In this document: one piece after another, positions 10,384-19,903 of the stretch
How the letters are laid out: every line of letters starts with the position of its first letter
Position numbering within the stretch: the first letter of the stretch is position 1
Assembly: GCF_003931795.1 (NCBI RefSeq)
Contig: NZ_CP034234.1
Coordinates: 1,550,001 to 1,614,000, forward strand
Direction of reading: 5' to 3'
DNA: 64,000 bases
Source of the DNA: Erysipelothrix piscisicarius
GTDB taxonomy: Bacteria; Bacillota_I; Bacilli_A; Erysipelotrichales; Erysipelotrichaceae
The notes under the pieces: generated by a model
The model's input: only the letters and a program-made list of their open reading frames with translations
Databases searched by the model: none
Told to the model about the DNA's origin: nothing
Position numbers and translations under genes: made by a program

Positions 10384-10384
<1 letters not shown>
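9404..10384 (-). CDS. pdhB: Pyruvate dehydrogenase E1 component, beta subunit
   Basis: Beta subunit of the thiamine-diphosphate-dependent E1 heterotetramer that decarboxylates pyruvate. It has 326 residues, the usual length. Recognised from [19 protein letters not shown] near the N-terminus, [16 protein letters not shown], the [20 protein letters not shown] segment and the C-terminal [12 protein letters not shown]. Its start codon overlaps the stop of pdhA at base 10384, so translation is probably coupled and the subunits made in equal amounts. Confidence 0.96.
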
Positions 10385-11532
<1,148 letters not shown>

Positions 11533-11568
11533 TTAGGTCATTAAGTGGTAATGCCTAATTACAGTTTA

Positions 11569-11597
11569 AATGTAACACGTAAGCGCATTTCATTCAA
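11569..11597 (-). promoter_or_regulatory. Probable promoter of the pyruvate dehydrogenase operon
   Basis: On the minus strand, TTGAAT is followed after 17 bases by TACATT. Each box matches the consensus at four of six positions. It lies between lplA and pdhA, so the pdh genes can be transcribed independently of lplA. Confidence 0.5.
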
Positions 11598-11639
11598 CGA
11601 TATTGCTACTTTCGAGCAAAATTCAGTTGATGTTTAAAT

Positions 11640-12626
11640 CTAATCAAACATCAACTCTAATAATTCCTCTTTTGTGATATTACCAAAGTATTTTCGTAAA
11701 TCCATTTCCGAAAGCACGGCGTCGACATCGCTTTGTTTGAAACGAGCACCTTGAAGGCGCGCTTCGACATCCGCGACATCTTCTAATCCGAGGTAATCTC
11801 CAATAAATCGAACGTGATCGATATGGCCTTCGCTGACATCCATCAAGACTTCAACACGTCCGCCCGCAAATCGTTTACTGTTTTTAAGATTAAACTCTGG
11901 TGATGCACCATAAATCCAATCCCATGTGCCAAATCGGTTGATTGCCTCATACTCGATTTTCGCAATTTCTTCAGGTGCGAGAATAATTTCTTCATCTTGC
12001 CCCTTATTCGATAAAAAGTATTGTAACTCATCCCAAAAGGTTTTAAGATCAGTCCCTTCAGGTAAATGTTCCTTAATATTGGTTACACGTGATCGCACTG
12101 ATTTTACACCCTTTGATGTAATTTTATCAGGATCAACATTTAACGCTTGAACCATATCCTCAATATTAACATCAAACAACAACGTACCATGGTGCATGAG
12201 CTTTCCATTTGCCATGCGTTGTGCATTTCCTGAAATCTTAAGTCCATCAATTAAAATATCATTACGTCCTGACGCCTCCGCATTGATACCCATACTTGCA
12301 AGTGCATCAATAATTGGCTGAACATACTTTTTATAATTGACTTTTCCTGGGTCATCCACATTAATCACAAATGTAAAATTAAGATTTCCAAAATCGTGAT
12401 ACACTGCACCACCACCTGAAACACGACGTGCAACTTTGATTTTGTTATCCTCAATAAATTTCTGATTAATTTCTTCGACGGTATTTTGATTTTTCCCAAT
12501 AATTACCGCTGGCCCATTTTGCCATAGAAAGAAAAAATCCTCATCACAATTGATGTGCTTCATCGCATACTCATCAAGTGCTAAATTAAAATAAGGATTT
12601 GTTGATGGATTTTTTAAGTATCTCAT
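11640..12626 (-). CDS. lplA: Lipoate-protein ligase A
   Basis: Attaches free lipoate to E2-type proteins in two ATP-dependent steps. It has 328 residues with a catalytic N-terminal domain and an accessory C-terminal domain, as in long LplA. Motifs include NPYFNLALDEYAM, the lipoate/ATP-loop RRVSGGGAVYHDFGNLNFTF and the lysine region GLKISGNAQRM. The start at 12626 was preferred because GAGG precedes it; an upstream in-frame start has none. It lies directly upstream of pdhA on the same strand, which fits scavenged lipoate being loaded onto the two E2 lipoyl domains. Confidence 0.93.
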   Translation of the reverse strand: MRYLKNPSTNPYFNLALDEYAMKHINCDEDFFFLWQNGPAVIIGKNQNTVEEINQKFIEDNKIKVARRVSGGGAVYHDFGNLNFTFVINVDDPGKVNYKKYVQPIIDALASMGINAEASGRNDILIDGLKISGNAQRMANGKLMHHGTLLFDVNIEDMVQALNVDPDKITSKGVKSVRSRVTNIKEHLPEGTDLKTFWDELQYFLSNKGQDEEIILAPEEIAKIEYEAINRFGTWDWIYGASPEFNLKNSKRFAGGRVEVLMDVSEGHIDHVRFIGDYLGLEDVADVEARLQGARFKQSDVDAVLSEMDLRKYFGNITKEELLELMFD

Positions 12627-12759
12627 ACTTGTTACCTCACTCTCTATCTCCCACATCCACTTTCATTTTAAAGACCATTGCGATATAATTCAACTAAAGT
12701 GAATTTATATTTCACATTCACTTCGTTATCGTTTTGACAACTAAAAAGGAGATTAAATT

Positions 12760-13179
12760 ATGGAATTCACATTACAAACACCCGCTATGATTTTTCCTGC
12801 AATTTCTCTGCTCATGCTCGCTTATACAAACCGTTTTGTCGTGCTTGCTGGGCTGATACGCGATCTTTACGAAAAACATCAAGATTCCCCAAATAAACAG
12901 ATTCTCGCTCAGATAATTAACCTTCAAACACGGATGAAATACATTAAATCCATGCAGGTCCTTGGAGCTATGAGTTTTATTGGGGCTGTGCTTAGCATGC
13001 TCCTTACGCTCTTTGTACAATATAACGCAGCCATGGTTACGTTCTCTCATATAGTATTTGCACTCAGTTTAGTTCTACTTGTTATTTCATTGGTCTATTT
13101 ACTAAAGGAACTTTCTATATCAATAGAAGCACTTACCATTCAGTTACAAGATATTAAAAATAAGAACGAAAACAATTAG
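12760..13179 (+). CDS. DUF2721 family small membrane protein
   Basis: 139-residue membrane protein of unknown function. The N-terminal sequence PAISLLMLAYTNRFVVLAGLIR is the hallmark of DUF2721. A first hydrophobic stretch is at about residues 10-30, then an amphipathic linker (about 32-65), then two membrane helices at about 68-90 and 95-118, and a charged tail. AAGGAG lies upstream of the ATG. It is divergent from lplA. Its downstream end runs directly into the inverted repeat of an IS3-like element, and a hairpin inside that element may end its transcript. Confidence 0.8.
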   Translation: MEFTLQTPAMIFPAISLLMLAYTNRFVVLAGLIRDLYEKHQDSPNKQILAQIINLQTRMKYIKSMQVLGAMSFIGAVLSMLLTLFVQYNAAMVTFSHIVFALSLVLLVISLVYLLKELSISIEALTIQLQDIKNKNENN

Positions 13180-13197
13180 CACTTATGGAGTAGTAAA

Positions 13198-13236
13198 CTA
13201 AAAGTAGACAAGTAAAAAAGACTTGTCTACTTTTTT
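13198..13236 (+). terminator. Intrinsic terminator inside the left end of the IS
   Basis: AAAGTAGACAAGT (13201-13213) pairs perfectly with ACTTGTCTACTTT (13221-13233), followed by a T-run to 13236. It overlaps the terminal inverted repeat, upstream of the transposase. It would block read-through from the DUF2721 gene into the element. Confidence 0.75.
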
Positions 13237-13273
13237 GTGTAATAATAAAATCAGAGATAAAACGGAGGTATTA

Positions 13274-14499
13274 ATGATGGGAAGACCCAAAGGTGGATTA
13301 AATAATAAATGGACTTATGAGGATCGTATTAAAGTCGTTACACGTCATATTGATGAACATATAAGTGCTGCGAAACTATCACAAGAAACAGGAATACCTA
13401 AAGGAACGATTAATGGTTGGATTGATCGATTCATGCGTGATGGTAAAGAGGGTTTAAAAAACAAGAAAAAGACAGGAAATCATTTTTCTGCGCTTCATAC
13501 GAGTAAATCATTAACTGAGCTCGAACGACTTCAACTCGAAATTCTAAAACGAGATATTGAGATTGCACGATTAAAAAGGGTACCAGGTGAAAGGAGTTGG
13601 TGTAAACAAGGAGTTCGTTACTTTAAAGACAAGAATTCCAAATAGCACATGACTTATCTTTTAAACATCCGATTACGTTCATTCTTAGATTTATGAATTT
13701 GAACCGATCTGGTTATTACAAGTGGTTAAAGCATAAGAATGATCTCAATATTTATGAACAAAAGAGCGATTCTTAGCTTTGTGATTAAAGACTGGCATCG
13801 CCGTTTTCCAAGTTATGGTTATCATGATATCGCTGCAGTCATGAGAAAGCAAAGTGATTTAGGGATTGAATTTTCCGATAATTTAATCCACAAGTGTTGC
13901 AAGTTTTAAATATTAAATCAAAAGTTAAACACTATTCCTATAAAACCTGGAACACAAAGTCGAATTTATCCTAATATTATAAAGAATCAATGGAGGCAAC
14001 CAAACCTTTAGAAATTATTGTTTCAGATATGACACATATTCGAAACAAAGGGATTAATTATGAATGGACTTTAATGGTTGATACCTTTAACAATGAAATT
14101 ATCAGTTCTGCATTATCGCGTACAACTGGTGATCCTAAGCCTTACTACAAGTGTCTCGAGGATCTCCTTGCGCTACTTAAGGATAATAAAAAAACAGCTC
14201 CCACGATTCTTCACACAGATCAAGGAGCTGTCTACCACTCTAAAGCTTTCGCTAAAGCGCATGAAAATTATAACATAATTAGATCTATGTCGCGAGCTGG
14301 AACACCTACAGATAATCCAATTATCGAATCATTAAATGGATGGATTAAAGCAGAAATGGCGTGTGATTATCAATACTGGTCCGTAGATAACTTTGAAAAT
14401 TTTATCGAAGAATATGTACATTATTTCAATTTTGAAAGACCTGCTTACTGTTTAAATTACAAAACCCCTATCCAATATAAAATGGATAAGGGTTTCTAG
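13274..14499 (+). pseudogene. Broken IS3-type transposase (OrfA and OrfB remnants)
   Basis: OrfA starts at ATG 13274 or 13277 behind GGAGG. It reads MGRPKGGLNNKWTYEDRIK with a helix-turn-helix (AAKLSQETGIPKGTINGWI) and runs out of frame near 13580. OrfB-type sequence follows in changing frames: NRSGYYKWLK near 13700, and RRFPSYGYHDIAAVM near 13800 after a break. An intact catalytic end runs from 13990 to 14499. That part has the DDE residues in IVSDMTHI, HTDQGAVY and PIIESLNGWIK. At least three frame breaks separate the parts, so no full transposase can be made. Confidence 0.85.
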
Positions 14500-14557
14500 T
14501 CTTTTATTAATGTCTACTTTTGTTTGACAACTCCACATATTATGATCAGCTTTTCTT

Positions 14558-15703
14558 TTATCCAAATACTACATTAACAATTTGTTCTGTAGCATTACCA
14601 CCATAGGTGACATGATTTTCTTTCATTACCTTAGTTTTCGCAACTTGTTCTTCATAATTCATCGATTTGATGTGTTCGATAAGATGCGCTTCATCACGAA
14701 TGATACCACTAGGAATCACTGTCTCTAAGTCAATATAAAATCCACGTTTTTCAGAATACGCTTCATAGTCATAACCAAAGCAGATTACAGGTCTTTCAAG
14801 GACACAATAATCAAAGATAATACTTGAGTAGTCTGAGATAAGGATATCTGAAATCATCATCAAGTCGTTTACACGAGGATACATCGTTCCATCATAGAAG
14901 AAATCATCAAAGGTAACTCCCATCAATTCATTGGTATAAGGATGCGTTCTTAAGATAACAACATATTCATCACCCAAGGCCTTTTTCCAAACGTCACAGT
15001 CAATGGGTGGTTTAATTTGATAACTCTTACCGAAGTCTTCACTATCCCGCCATGTCGGTGCATAGAGAATCACTTTTTTATCTTCAGGGATGTTTAAACT
15101 TCGTTTAATTTCGATAACTTTATCCGAATCCACATGGTACAATTCATCATTACGAGGAAGTCCTGTAGGGACCATTGACTCTGGACGTGCATTAAAGTCT
15201 CGATAATAGATGGGTCTTTCATTTTCCGCACTATAACAAATATAATCCGTATCGGACCAATCAAAATCGGTTCGACCCGCTACCGCATTGCCCATCTCAT
15301 TAATTGCTACACCGTGCCATGTATTGAGAAAGACCGTCTTTTTCTTTTTAAAATGCAAGCCGCGTTCAATATTAACACTTGTAATCCAATACTGTGCTTT
15401 CAACGCAGTTTTAAAATATTGCCACGTGTCCGCTTTAACAAGATCGGCACCGTCGATTGTTTGTGTAACATCATCAACCGCCCATACAAAACGATACTGT
15501 GCGTATTTCGAATCTTTTTTCATATATTCATAAATGGCACGGGGACTATCGTTATAGCCGCGAGAGTTTGCAGATATTAAGATTAAATTTTCTTCAGTAC
15601 GAATAAACAAACCAATAAATCGGAAGACCATGGACAGGGTCTTTGTAAATACGATTAACAAGACTTTATTGTGTTTTAATATATAATCAAGTTTTTTCTT
15701 CAT
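14558..15703 (-). CDS. TagF/TagB-like CDP-glycerol glycerophosphotransferase
   Basis: Peripheral membrane enzyme that would transfer glycerol-phosphate from CDP-glycerol to a teichoic-acid-like or polysaccharide acceptor. It has 381 residues, the size of a single TagF catalytic domain. Family motifs are FLNTWHGVAINEMGN near residue 130, VILYAPTWRDSED near 220, and the CDP-glycerol-binding end DILISDYSSIIFDYCVLERP near 300. The start is supported by AAGGAGG six bases upstream. It stands alone, between the decayed IS and ppiB. The bases beyond its stop are cut off by the IS after 22 bp, so any original terminator is gone. Acceptor specificity cannot be told. Confidence 0.85.
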   Translation of the reverse strand: MKKKLDYILKHNKVLLIVFTKTLSMVFRFIGLFIRTEENLILISANSRGYNDSPRAIYEYMKKDSKYAQYRFVWAVDDVTQTIDGADLVKADTWQYFKTALKAQYWITSVNIERGLHFKKKKTVFLNTWHGVAINEMGNAVAGRTDFDWSDTDYICYSAENERPIYYRDFNARPESMVPTGLPRNDELYHVDSDKVIEIKRSLNIPEDKKVILYAPTWRDSEDFGKSYQIKPPIDCDVWKKALGDEYVVILRTHPYTNELMGVTFDDFFYDGTMYPRVNDLMMISDILISDYSSIIFDYCVLERPVICFGYDYEAYSEKRGFYIDLETVIPSGIIRDEAHLIEHIKSMNYEEQVAKTKVMKENHVTYGGNATEQIVNVVFG

Positions 15704-15784
15704 TCATAACCTCCTTGAAAGGTTTTATATACATGGGGTATTATACTATAAATAATCAACAATTCCTATTCTCTTTGAAATAAA

Positions 15785-15808
15785 GAAAAGGTGCATCACA
15801 CACCTTTC
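15785..15808 (-). terminator. Intrinsic terminator after ppiB
   Basis: On the minus strand AAAGGTG pairs with CACCTTT, followed by TCTTT, a few bases past the ppiB stop. Confidence 0.6.
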
Positions 15809-15813
15809 CCCAA

Positions 15814-16293
15814 TTAAATTAACTCGATTGTTTGAATGATTTGAGGCTCAAGTGGCTTATCATTTCGATCACGTTTAACATGAACGATTTCATCAACCAC
15901 TTCAATACCATCCACAAGTTTACCAAAACTTGCATATTGACCATCTAAATGTGGTGCATCCTCAGCCATAATAAAGAATTGACTTCCAGCACTGTTTGGA
16001 TCCATAGCACGTGCCATCGATAGAACCCCTTTACTGTGTTTTAAGTCATTTTTAAAACCATTTGATGTAAATTCACCTTCAATTTCATATCCAGGACCAC
16101 CCATTCCTGTTCCATTAGGGCAGCCTCCCTGAATCATAAATCCAGGAATTACACGGTGAAAAATTAATCCATCATAAAACTTTTCTTCGATGAGCTTCAC
16201 AAAGTTTGCAACCGTTTTAGGTGCAATGTCTTCATAGAGTTCAGCAGTCATGGTTTTACCACTATTCATTGTAATTTTAATTGTTTGTGTCAT
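15814..16293 (-). CDS. ppiB: Cyclophilin-type peptidyl-prolyl cis-trans isomerase
   Basis: Catalyses cis-trans isomerisation of Xaa-Pro bonds. 159 residues, a single cyclophilin domain with no signal peptide, so cytoplasmic. Active-site motifs are FHRVIPGFMIQGG (catalytic Arg), SMARAMDPNSAGSQFFI and FGKLVDGIEVVDEI. It is a single-gene unit with its own terminator and lies divergently from the GntR-type regulator. Confidence 0.94.
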   Translation of the reverse strand: MTQTIKITMNSGKTMTAELYEDIAPKTVANFVKLIEEKFYDGLIFHRVIPGFMIQGGCPNGTGMGGPGYEIEGEFTSNGFKNDLKHSKGVLSMARAMDPNSAGSQFFIMAEDAPHLDGQYASFGKLVDGIEVVDEIVHVKRDRNDKPLEPQIIQTIELI

Positions 16294-16350
16294 AAAAATA
16301 CCTCCGTGACAATCATAGCAAAAGTGCTATACTTTTACTAGGAGGAATTC

Positions 16351-16431
16351 TTGAAAGGTTTAAAACCACATCTTTACAAAATCGGTTCATCGCAAGTCTT
16401 AGACTTACCTTTCGAAGTCAGGTCATCATAA
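16351..16431 (+). CDS. Possible 26-residue small ORF with a strong ribosome-binding site
   Basis: A TTG codon at 16351 lies five bases after a perfect AGGAGG (16340-16345). It opens 26 codons (MKGLKPHLYKIGSSQVLDLP, then FEVRSS). TATACT at 16328-16333 could be a -10 box but is close. A short palindrome, AAGTCTTAGACTT, lies inside. It could be a real short peptide or the remnant of a deleted gene. There is no homology evidence. Confidence 0.25.
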   Translation: MKGLKPHLYKIGSSQVLDLPFEVRSS

Positions 16432-16471
16432 ACCCCTAAAGGACGTTCGCGTTACTTTTCTTAGTCCATGT

Positions 16472-16490
16472 TATAATTGAGATAAAGGAG
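16472..16490 (+). promoter_or_regulatory. -10 box and ribosome-binding site of the GntR-type gene
   Basis: TATAAT at 16472-16477 and AGGAG at 16486-16490 precede the ATG at 16497. No good -35 box is seen. The leader would be very short. Confidence 0.5.
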
Positions 16491-16496
16491 CACATT

Positions 16497-17204
16497 ATGT
16501 CACATAAGTATCGAATAATTAGTACTATAATTGAAGATCGTATTATGGATGGTATCTATCCTTCTAATACAAAAATTCCAACCGAAGAAGCTTTAATGCA
16601 GGAGTTTGATGTTAGTCGAAATACCATTCGAAAAGCCATTGGCCTCTTATCACGACAAGGTTATATTATCTCCGTTCAAGGAAGTGGTATGTTTGTTCGT
16701 GATGTGGATCATATCAATGCAATTAATTTAGAAAATTTTCATGGCTTATCCTCAAATCATAAAAAAAATCGAATCGAAACCAAAATCTTAGACTTTCAAG
16801 AGATTTCAGCCAATCGAGAAATTGCCATTGAGATGAATTGTGAAGTTGGAACCCAATTGTATTTTGTGAATCGATTACGAATCGTCGATGGCAATCGATG
16901 GGTTGTAGAGTATTCATATTTTAATCGTAATCTTATTCCGTATTTAAATCGAGAAATTATTGAAAATTCGATTTATTCTTATATTCAAGAGGGGCTAAGA
17001 CAAGAAGTTGGGTATATTGACCGCTTAATTGAAGCGGGTTCTTTAGATAATACAAATGCGGAATTACTGGGACTGCATCTCGGTGATCCGGCTTTAAAAA
17101 CAACAAGTAAGGCAATGCTTAAAAACGGAGAAATTTTCGACTATTCGATTGACTACCATCATTATAAGTATGCACGATTCTTAAAATTATCCAGTCCAAT
17201 TTAA
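16497..17204 (+). CDS. GntR-family (HutC/UTRA type) transcriptional regulator
   Basis: 235-residue DNA-binding repressor-type protein. The N-terminal winged helix-turn-helix (about 1-68) shows the GntR pattern: IIEDRIMDGIYPSNTKIPTE, then FDVSRNTIRKAIGLL and GYIISVQGSGMFV. A C-terminal UTRA ligand-binding domain covers about 90-232 (RLRIVDGNRWVVEYSYFNRN). UTRA regulators usually sense sugar phosphates or small metabolites of an adjacent pathway. Here the neighbours are ppiB and a DUF3284-like gene, so the ligand cannot be predicted. The gene ends in a bidirectional terminator shared with the convergent gene. Confidence 0.88.
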   Translation: MSHKYRIISTIIEDRIMDGIYPSNTKIPTEEALMQEFDVSRNTIRKAIGLLSRQGYIISVQGSGMFVRDVDHINAINLENFHGLSSNHKKNRIETKILDFQEISANREIAIEMNCEVGTQLYFVNRLRIVDGNRWVVEYSYFNRNLIPYLNREIIENSIYSYIQEGLRQEVGYIDRLIEAGSLDNTNAELLGLHLGDPALKTTSKAMLKNGEIFDYSIDYHHYKYARFLKLSSPI

Positions 17205-17226
17205 AAGGGAGCTATGCTCCCTTTTC
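17203..17226. terminator. Bidirectional terminator between convergent genes
   Basis: AAAAGGGAGC and GCTCCCTTTT pair around TAT. The stem contains the stop of the convergent minus-strand gene. Confidence 0.85.
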
Positions 17227-17619
17227 TGCTTCAATCATCAATTTAATTTGTTGGAGTCGTCCCTTAAGTTGTTTACGAACTTTTTGTTTGATAAACGGAA
17301 GACGATATAACATTTCACCCTTACTCTTCTCATCATATGAAGAAATAAACGTGCCATCTTTGTCTTCAAAAAATTCATAATGGGTTGTAACGGTCTCTTT
17401 AGGGTTCTCGGATACAAATGCGAAATGTTTATAGCGGTCATGAATGATAACACGTTGCTTTAATTCAATATCACGACCATTCATGGTTTTAACCTTAGCC
17501 TTCATTTCACGATTCAGCATCTTTTTAGGGCTACACTTGAAAAGCTTTGCGAACTCAAGTTCGAAACGTTCCAATGCTTCTTCTAAAGGCGCCTCAATAA
17601 AAACTGTTTCTTTAAGCAT
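17212..17619 (-). CDS. Probable DUF3284 family protein
   Basis: 135-residue soluble protein. Its pattern resembles the small START-like DUF3284 family: an N-terminal strand-helix (FIEAPLEEALERFELEFAKLF), central strands with VTTHYEFFEDKDGTFISSYDE, and a long basic C-terminal helix (KQKVRKQLKGRLQQIKLMIE). DUF3284 genes often accompany sugar-phosphate metabolism, which would suit the convergent UTRA regulator. The family assignment is from memory of the pattern and is moderate. It has no signal peptide or membrane helix. Confidence 0.6.
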   Translation of the reverse strand: MLKETVFIEAPLEEALERFELEFAKLFKCSPKKMLNREMKAKVKTMNGRDIELKQRVIIHDRYKHFAFVSENPKETVTTHYEFFEDKDGTFISSYDEKSKGEMLYRLPFIKQKVRKQLKGRLQQIKLMIEAEKGA

Positions 17620-17651
17620 ACATTACCTCACTTTTCTTTATTATAACCGAA

Positions 17652-17680
17652 AAAACGATAAGTCTACGACTTATCGTTTT
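17652..17680 (-). terminator. Intrinsic hairpin terminator
   Basis: AAAACGATAAGTC pairs perfectly (13 bp) with GACTTATCGTTTT around TAC. It probably ends minus-strand transcription from the small membrane protein gene upstream, although it is about 125 bp past that stop. Confidence 0.75.
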
Positions 17681-17804
17681 GAATTTAGATATCAACGATA
17701 GCGAAAGAAAAATCATTGGATGAAAGGGCATGATTTTTTGCGCTTAAACGACATAAACCCATCAAATTTAAAATGCTACGACTGAATTTGAAAAATGAAA
17801 GAAA

Positions 17805-18077
17805 CTATGCTGTCTCTTTTTTTAGTATTATTTTTCGACCCATAACAAAACAAAGATAAAAAATAAAATAAACGGTCACAATTATATTTGAGTCCGGTTT
17901 CTCTATATAGAGAATAATCGGAAAAATTAATAAATAAATCGCGTTGGTATATTTGAATAGTTTTCTATTCCAACACCCTTTGGTCTCATTTACTATTAAC
18001 ACTAACATAATCATTATTAGCAATAAACACAGTATGCTTACGATGGTAAAAAACACATCATGATTGTGAATCATCAT
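17805..18077 (-). CDS. Small hydrophobic membrane protein, unknown
   Basis: 90 residues with about three membrane segments (FTIVSILCLLLIMIMLVLIV; YLLIFPIILYIE; VYFIFYLCFVMGRKII) and a basic C-terminal tail. GGGGGAGGG lies immediately upstream. The spacing favours the second of two adjacent ATGs (18074), making the protein 89 residues. I do not recognise a family. A strong ribosome-binding site and a downstream terminator support it being real. Confidence 0.55.
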   Translation of the reverse strand: MMIHNHDVFFTIVSILCLLLIMIMLVLIVNETKGCWNRKLFKYTNAIYLLIFPIILYIEKPDSNIIVTVYFIFYLCFVMGRKIILKKETA

Positions 18078-18080
18078 AAC

Positions 18081-18500
18081 CCTCCCCCAAAATTAGTTAT
18101 ACAGAGAATATCTTGGTATCATTGCGAGCAACTAAGCAATATCGAGTCCGAACTGATGCATCAAATGCGCCCTACTAGATCAACCCGTTTTATTTGACAG
18201 AGCATCCAAATCAGCCATTATCACAACCGTTTTGACGAATGATTTTTATTTATTACTGCAGCTGCGTACTTCTACAATTTTTAAAGATGTTCCCCTTCAA
18301 TAATTTAAATGTACCATATCTTATGATTAATACAAGCTGATTGAAACAGAACAAGGCCTCTTTGTCAGATAAAATCGCATCTTATCGTTCGAGTTTGTGA
18401 AAGGATATAACGATCATTCGTCGTTAAGGCTACAGTCAAGACAAACCGAGAAATAAATACTCAAAGCTTACTCGATATTAAGACGTCTCGAGTAAAAGAA
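18081..18500. other. 420-bp stretch without a recognisable gene
   Basis: All six frames are broken by stops. I found no RNA gene, repeat or convincing promoter. It may be decayed coding sequence, but no protein family is recognisable. Confidence 0.4.
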
Positions 18501-18525
18501 AAAGATAAGTCATAGACTTATCTTT
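18501..18525 (-). terminator. Intrinsic terminator of the M42 peptidase gene
   Basis: AAAGATAAGTC pairs with GACTTATCTTT around three bases, with a T-run on the minus strand. The stem includes the stop codon of the gene. Confidence 0.8.
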
Positions 18526-19627
18526 TGTAGTTTTGTAAGGATTCAAGCACATCCGCATCGCATCGTTTACAGAATTCAGTAATGAGAGCAACTGTATCTG
18601 CGTAATCTTTACGATGAATAATACCTAAGTGTGAGTGAATGTAACGCGCAGGAATTGAAAGGGTTAACGTAATAACACCATCATGAACTTTATGGATTTC
18701 CCCAGAATCCGTCCCTCCAGCAGCCAGGATTTCAAATTGTGTATCAATATTCATCTCTTCAGCAAGATCCTGAAGGTAATAGAGAAGTCCTTTATGACCA
18801 ATAACAGAACCATCCATCACTTCTAAAGTTGCACCGACACCCATTTTAATACGGTTATCTTCACCTGGTGTATCGGTAGCGATAGTGACATCAACAGCAA
18901 ATGCAATATCTGGATTAATTGTTTGTGCTGCAGTACGTGCACCACGTAATCCAACTTCTTCTTGTACAGTTCCCACTGAGTAAATATGGGATGCTGTTTG
19001 TACATCTTTAAGCTGTCTCATAACATCGACAACAATAGCCGCACCAATACGGTCATCCCAAGCCTTTGACATTAAGAAGTTTGGGTTTGCCAACACGTGG
19101 AAGTCAGATTTTGGAGTTACGGTATCACCAACTTGAATTCCTAATAATTCAACTTCATCTTTTGATGCTACACCAAGATCAACGAAAACCTCAGTGATGT
19201 CCATAACTTTATTACGTACCGCCGGCTTCATTCCGTGCGGTGCCTTAGAGCCTGTAACACCAACATACATTTTTCGATCACGTGTTTGAATTGTAACTGG
19301 TTGAGACAGCAAGACATGTGGCCACCATCCGCCTACTGGGTGAATTCGTAAAAAACCATTATCATCGATGCTACGAACCAAGAAACCCACTTCATCGATA
19401 TGACCTGCTAACATAATCTTAGGTCCATTTTCAGCACCTTTTTTATGAGCAATAATTGATCCTAAATTGTCAAAACAGATATCATCCGCACTCTCTTCAA
19501 CCCATGATTTAAAGACATTGGCAACATCTTTTTCGTGACCTGAGATACCATTTGTAAGCGTAAAATCAGCAAGCATTTCTAAATTTACATCACCATATGC
19601 TTCTTCAAGTGTAATATTTTTCTTCAT
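18518..19627 (-). CDS. M42 family metallo-aminopeptidase (glutamyl aminopeptidase / FrvX type)
   Basis: 369-residue cytosolic di-zinc aminopeptidase that probably trims peptides, for instance those brought in by Opp. Family motifs are MLAGHIDEVGFLVRSID (first metal His-Asp), SKAWDDRIGAAIVVDVM (bridging Asp), GTVQEEVGLRGARTA (catalytic Glu pair), FAVDVTIATDTPGE and the metal His in RYIHSHLGIIH. Length and motif order match PepA/FrvX-type enzymes. It is a single gene with its own terminator. Specificity within M42 cannot be told from sequence alone. Confidence 0.92.
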   Translation of the reverse strand: MKKNITLEEAYGDVNLEMLADFTLTNGISGHEKDVANVFKSWVEESADDICFDNLGSIIAHKKGAENGPKIMLAGHIDEVGFLVRSIDDNGFLRIHPVGGWWPHVLLSQPVTIQTRDRKMYVGVTGSKAPHGMKPAVRNKVMDITEVFVDLGVASKDEVELLGIQVGDTVTPKSDFHVLANPNFLMSKAWDDRIGAAIVVDVMRQLKDVQTASHIYSVGTVQEEVGLRGARTAAQTINPDIAFAVDVTIATDTPGEDNRIKMGVGATLEVMDGSVIGHKGLLYYLQDLAEEMNIDTQFEILAAGGTDSGEIHKVHDGVITLTLSIPARYIHSHLGIIHRKDYADTVALITEFCKRCDADVLESLQNYKR

Positions 19628-19875
19628 ATCATTCTCCTATTTCTAGACCCTCACTATAATCCAATAATCTTACAGTATTAAGACGCTAATTATGATGTAA
19701 TACGACACCCTACAAAGATGCGACCGAATCATCTAAAATCAATGAATCCCTTAAACACATGTAACGTCAATTGGTGGGAATCAGAGAGCCTCTTTTTTCT
19801 AAACTATCATATCACAAACATTTCGTCAGAACACGAATTATGATAGCGAATATTCAAGATGACAAGAATAGCGAC

Positions 19876-19903
19876 AAAAACACCTATTTGGAAATAGGTG
19901 TTA
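19876..19903 (-). terminator. Intrinsic terminator of the ABC exporter operon
   Basis: AACACCTATTT pairs with AATAGGTGTT and is followed by TTTTTG on the minus strand. It overlaps the last codons of the operon. Confidence 0.8.

Larger units (their letters stand above)
13186..14535 (+). mobile_element. Decayed IS3-family insertion sequence, about 1350 bp
   Basis: The left end (TGGAGTAGTAAACTAAAAGT) and the reverse complement of the right end (TGGAGTTGTCAAACAAAAGT) form imperfect terminal inverted repeats of about 24 bp. No clean target duplication is visible: left flank ACTTA, right flank CATAT. The only genes inside are pieces of an IS3-type OrfA/OrfB transposase with several frame breaks, so the element is probably unable to move by itself. 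It is unrelated in sequence to the two later IS copies of this window. Confidence 0.8.

Noticed and set aside
11569-11600. A catabolite-responsive element at the pdh promoter
   Set aside because: TGAAATGCGCTTACG resembles the consensus, but it has one extra base in the centre and a mismatch at the end. It is too weak to claim.
18081-18500. Transposase or phage remnant in the gene-free stretch
   Set aside because: Translated fragments in all frames show no recognisable motif longer than a few residues.
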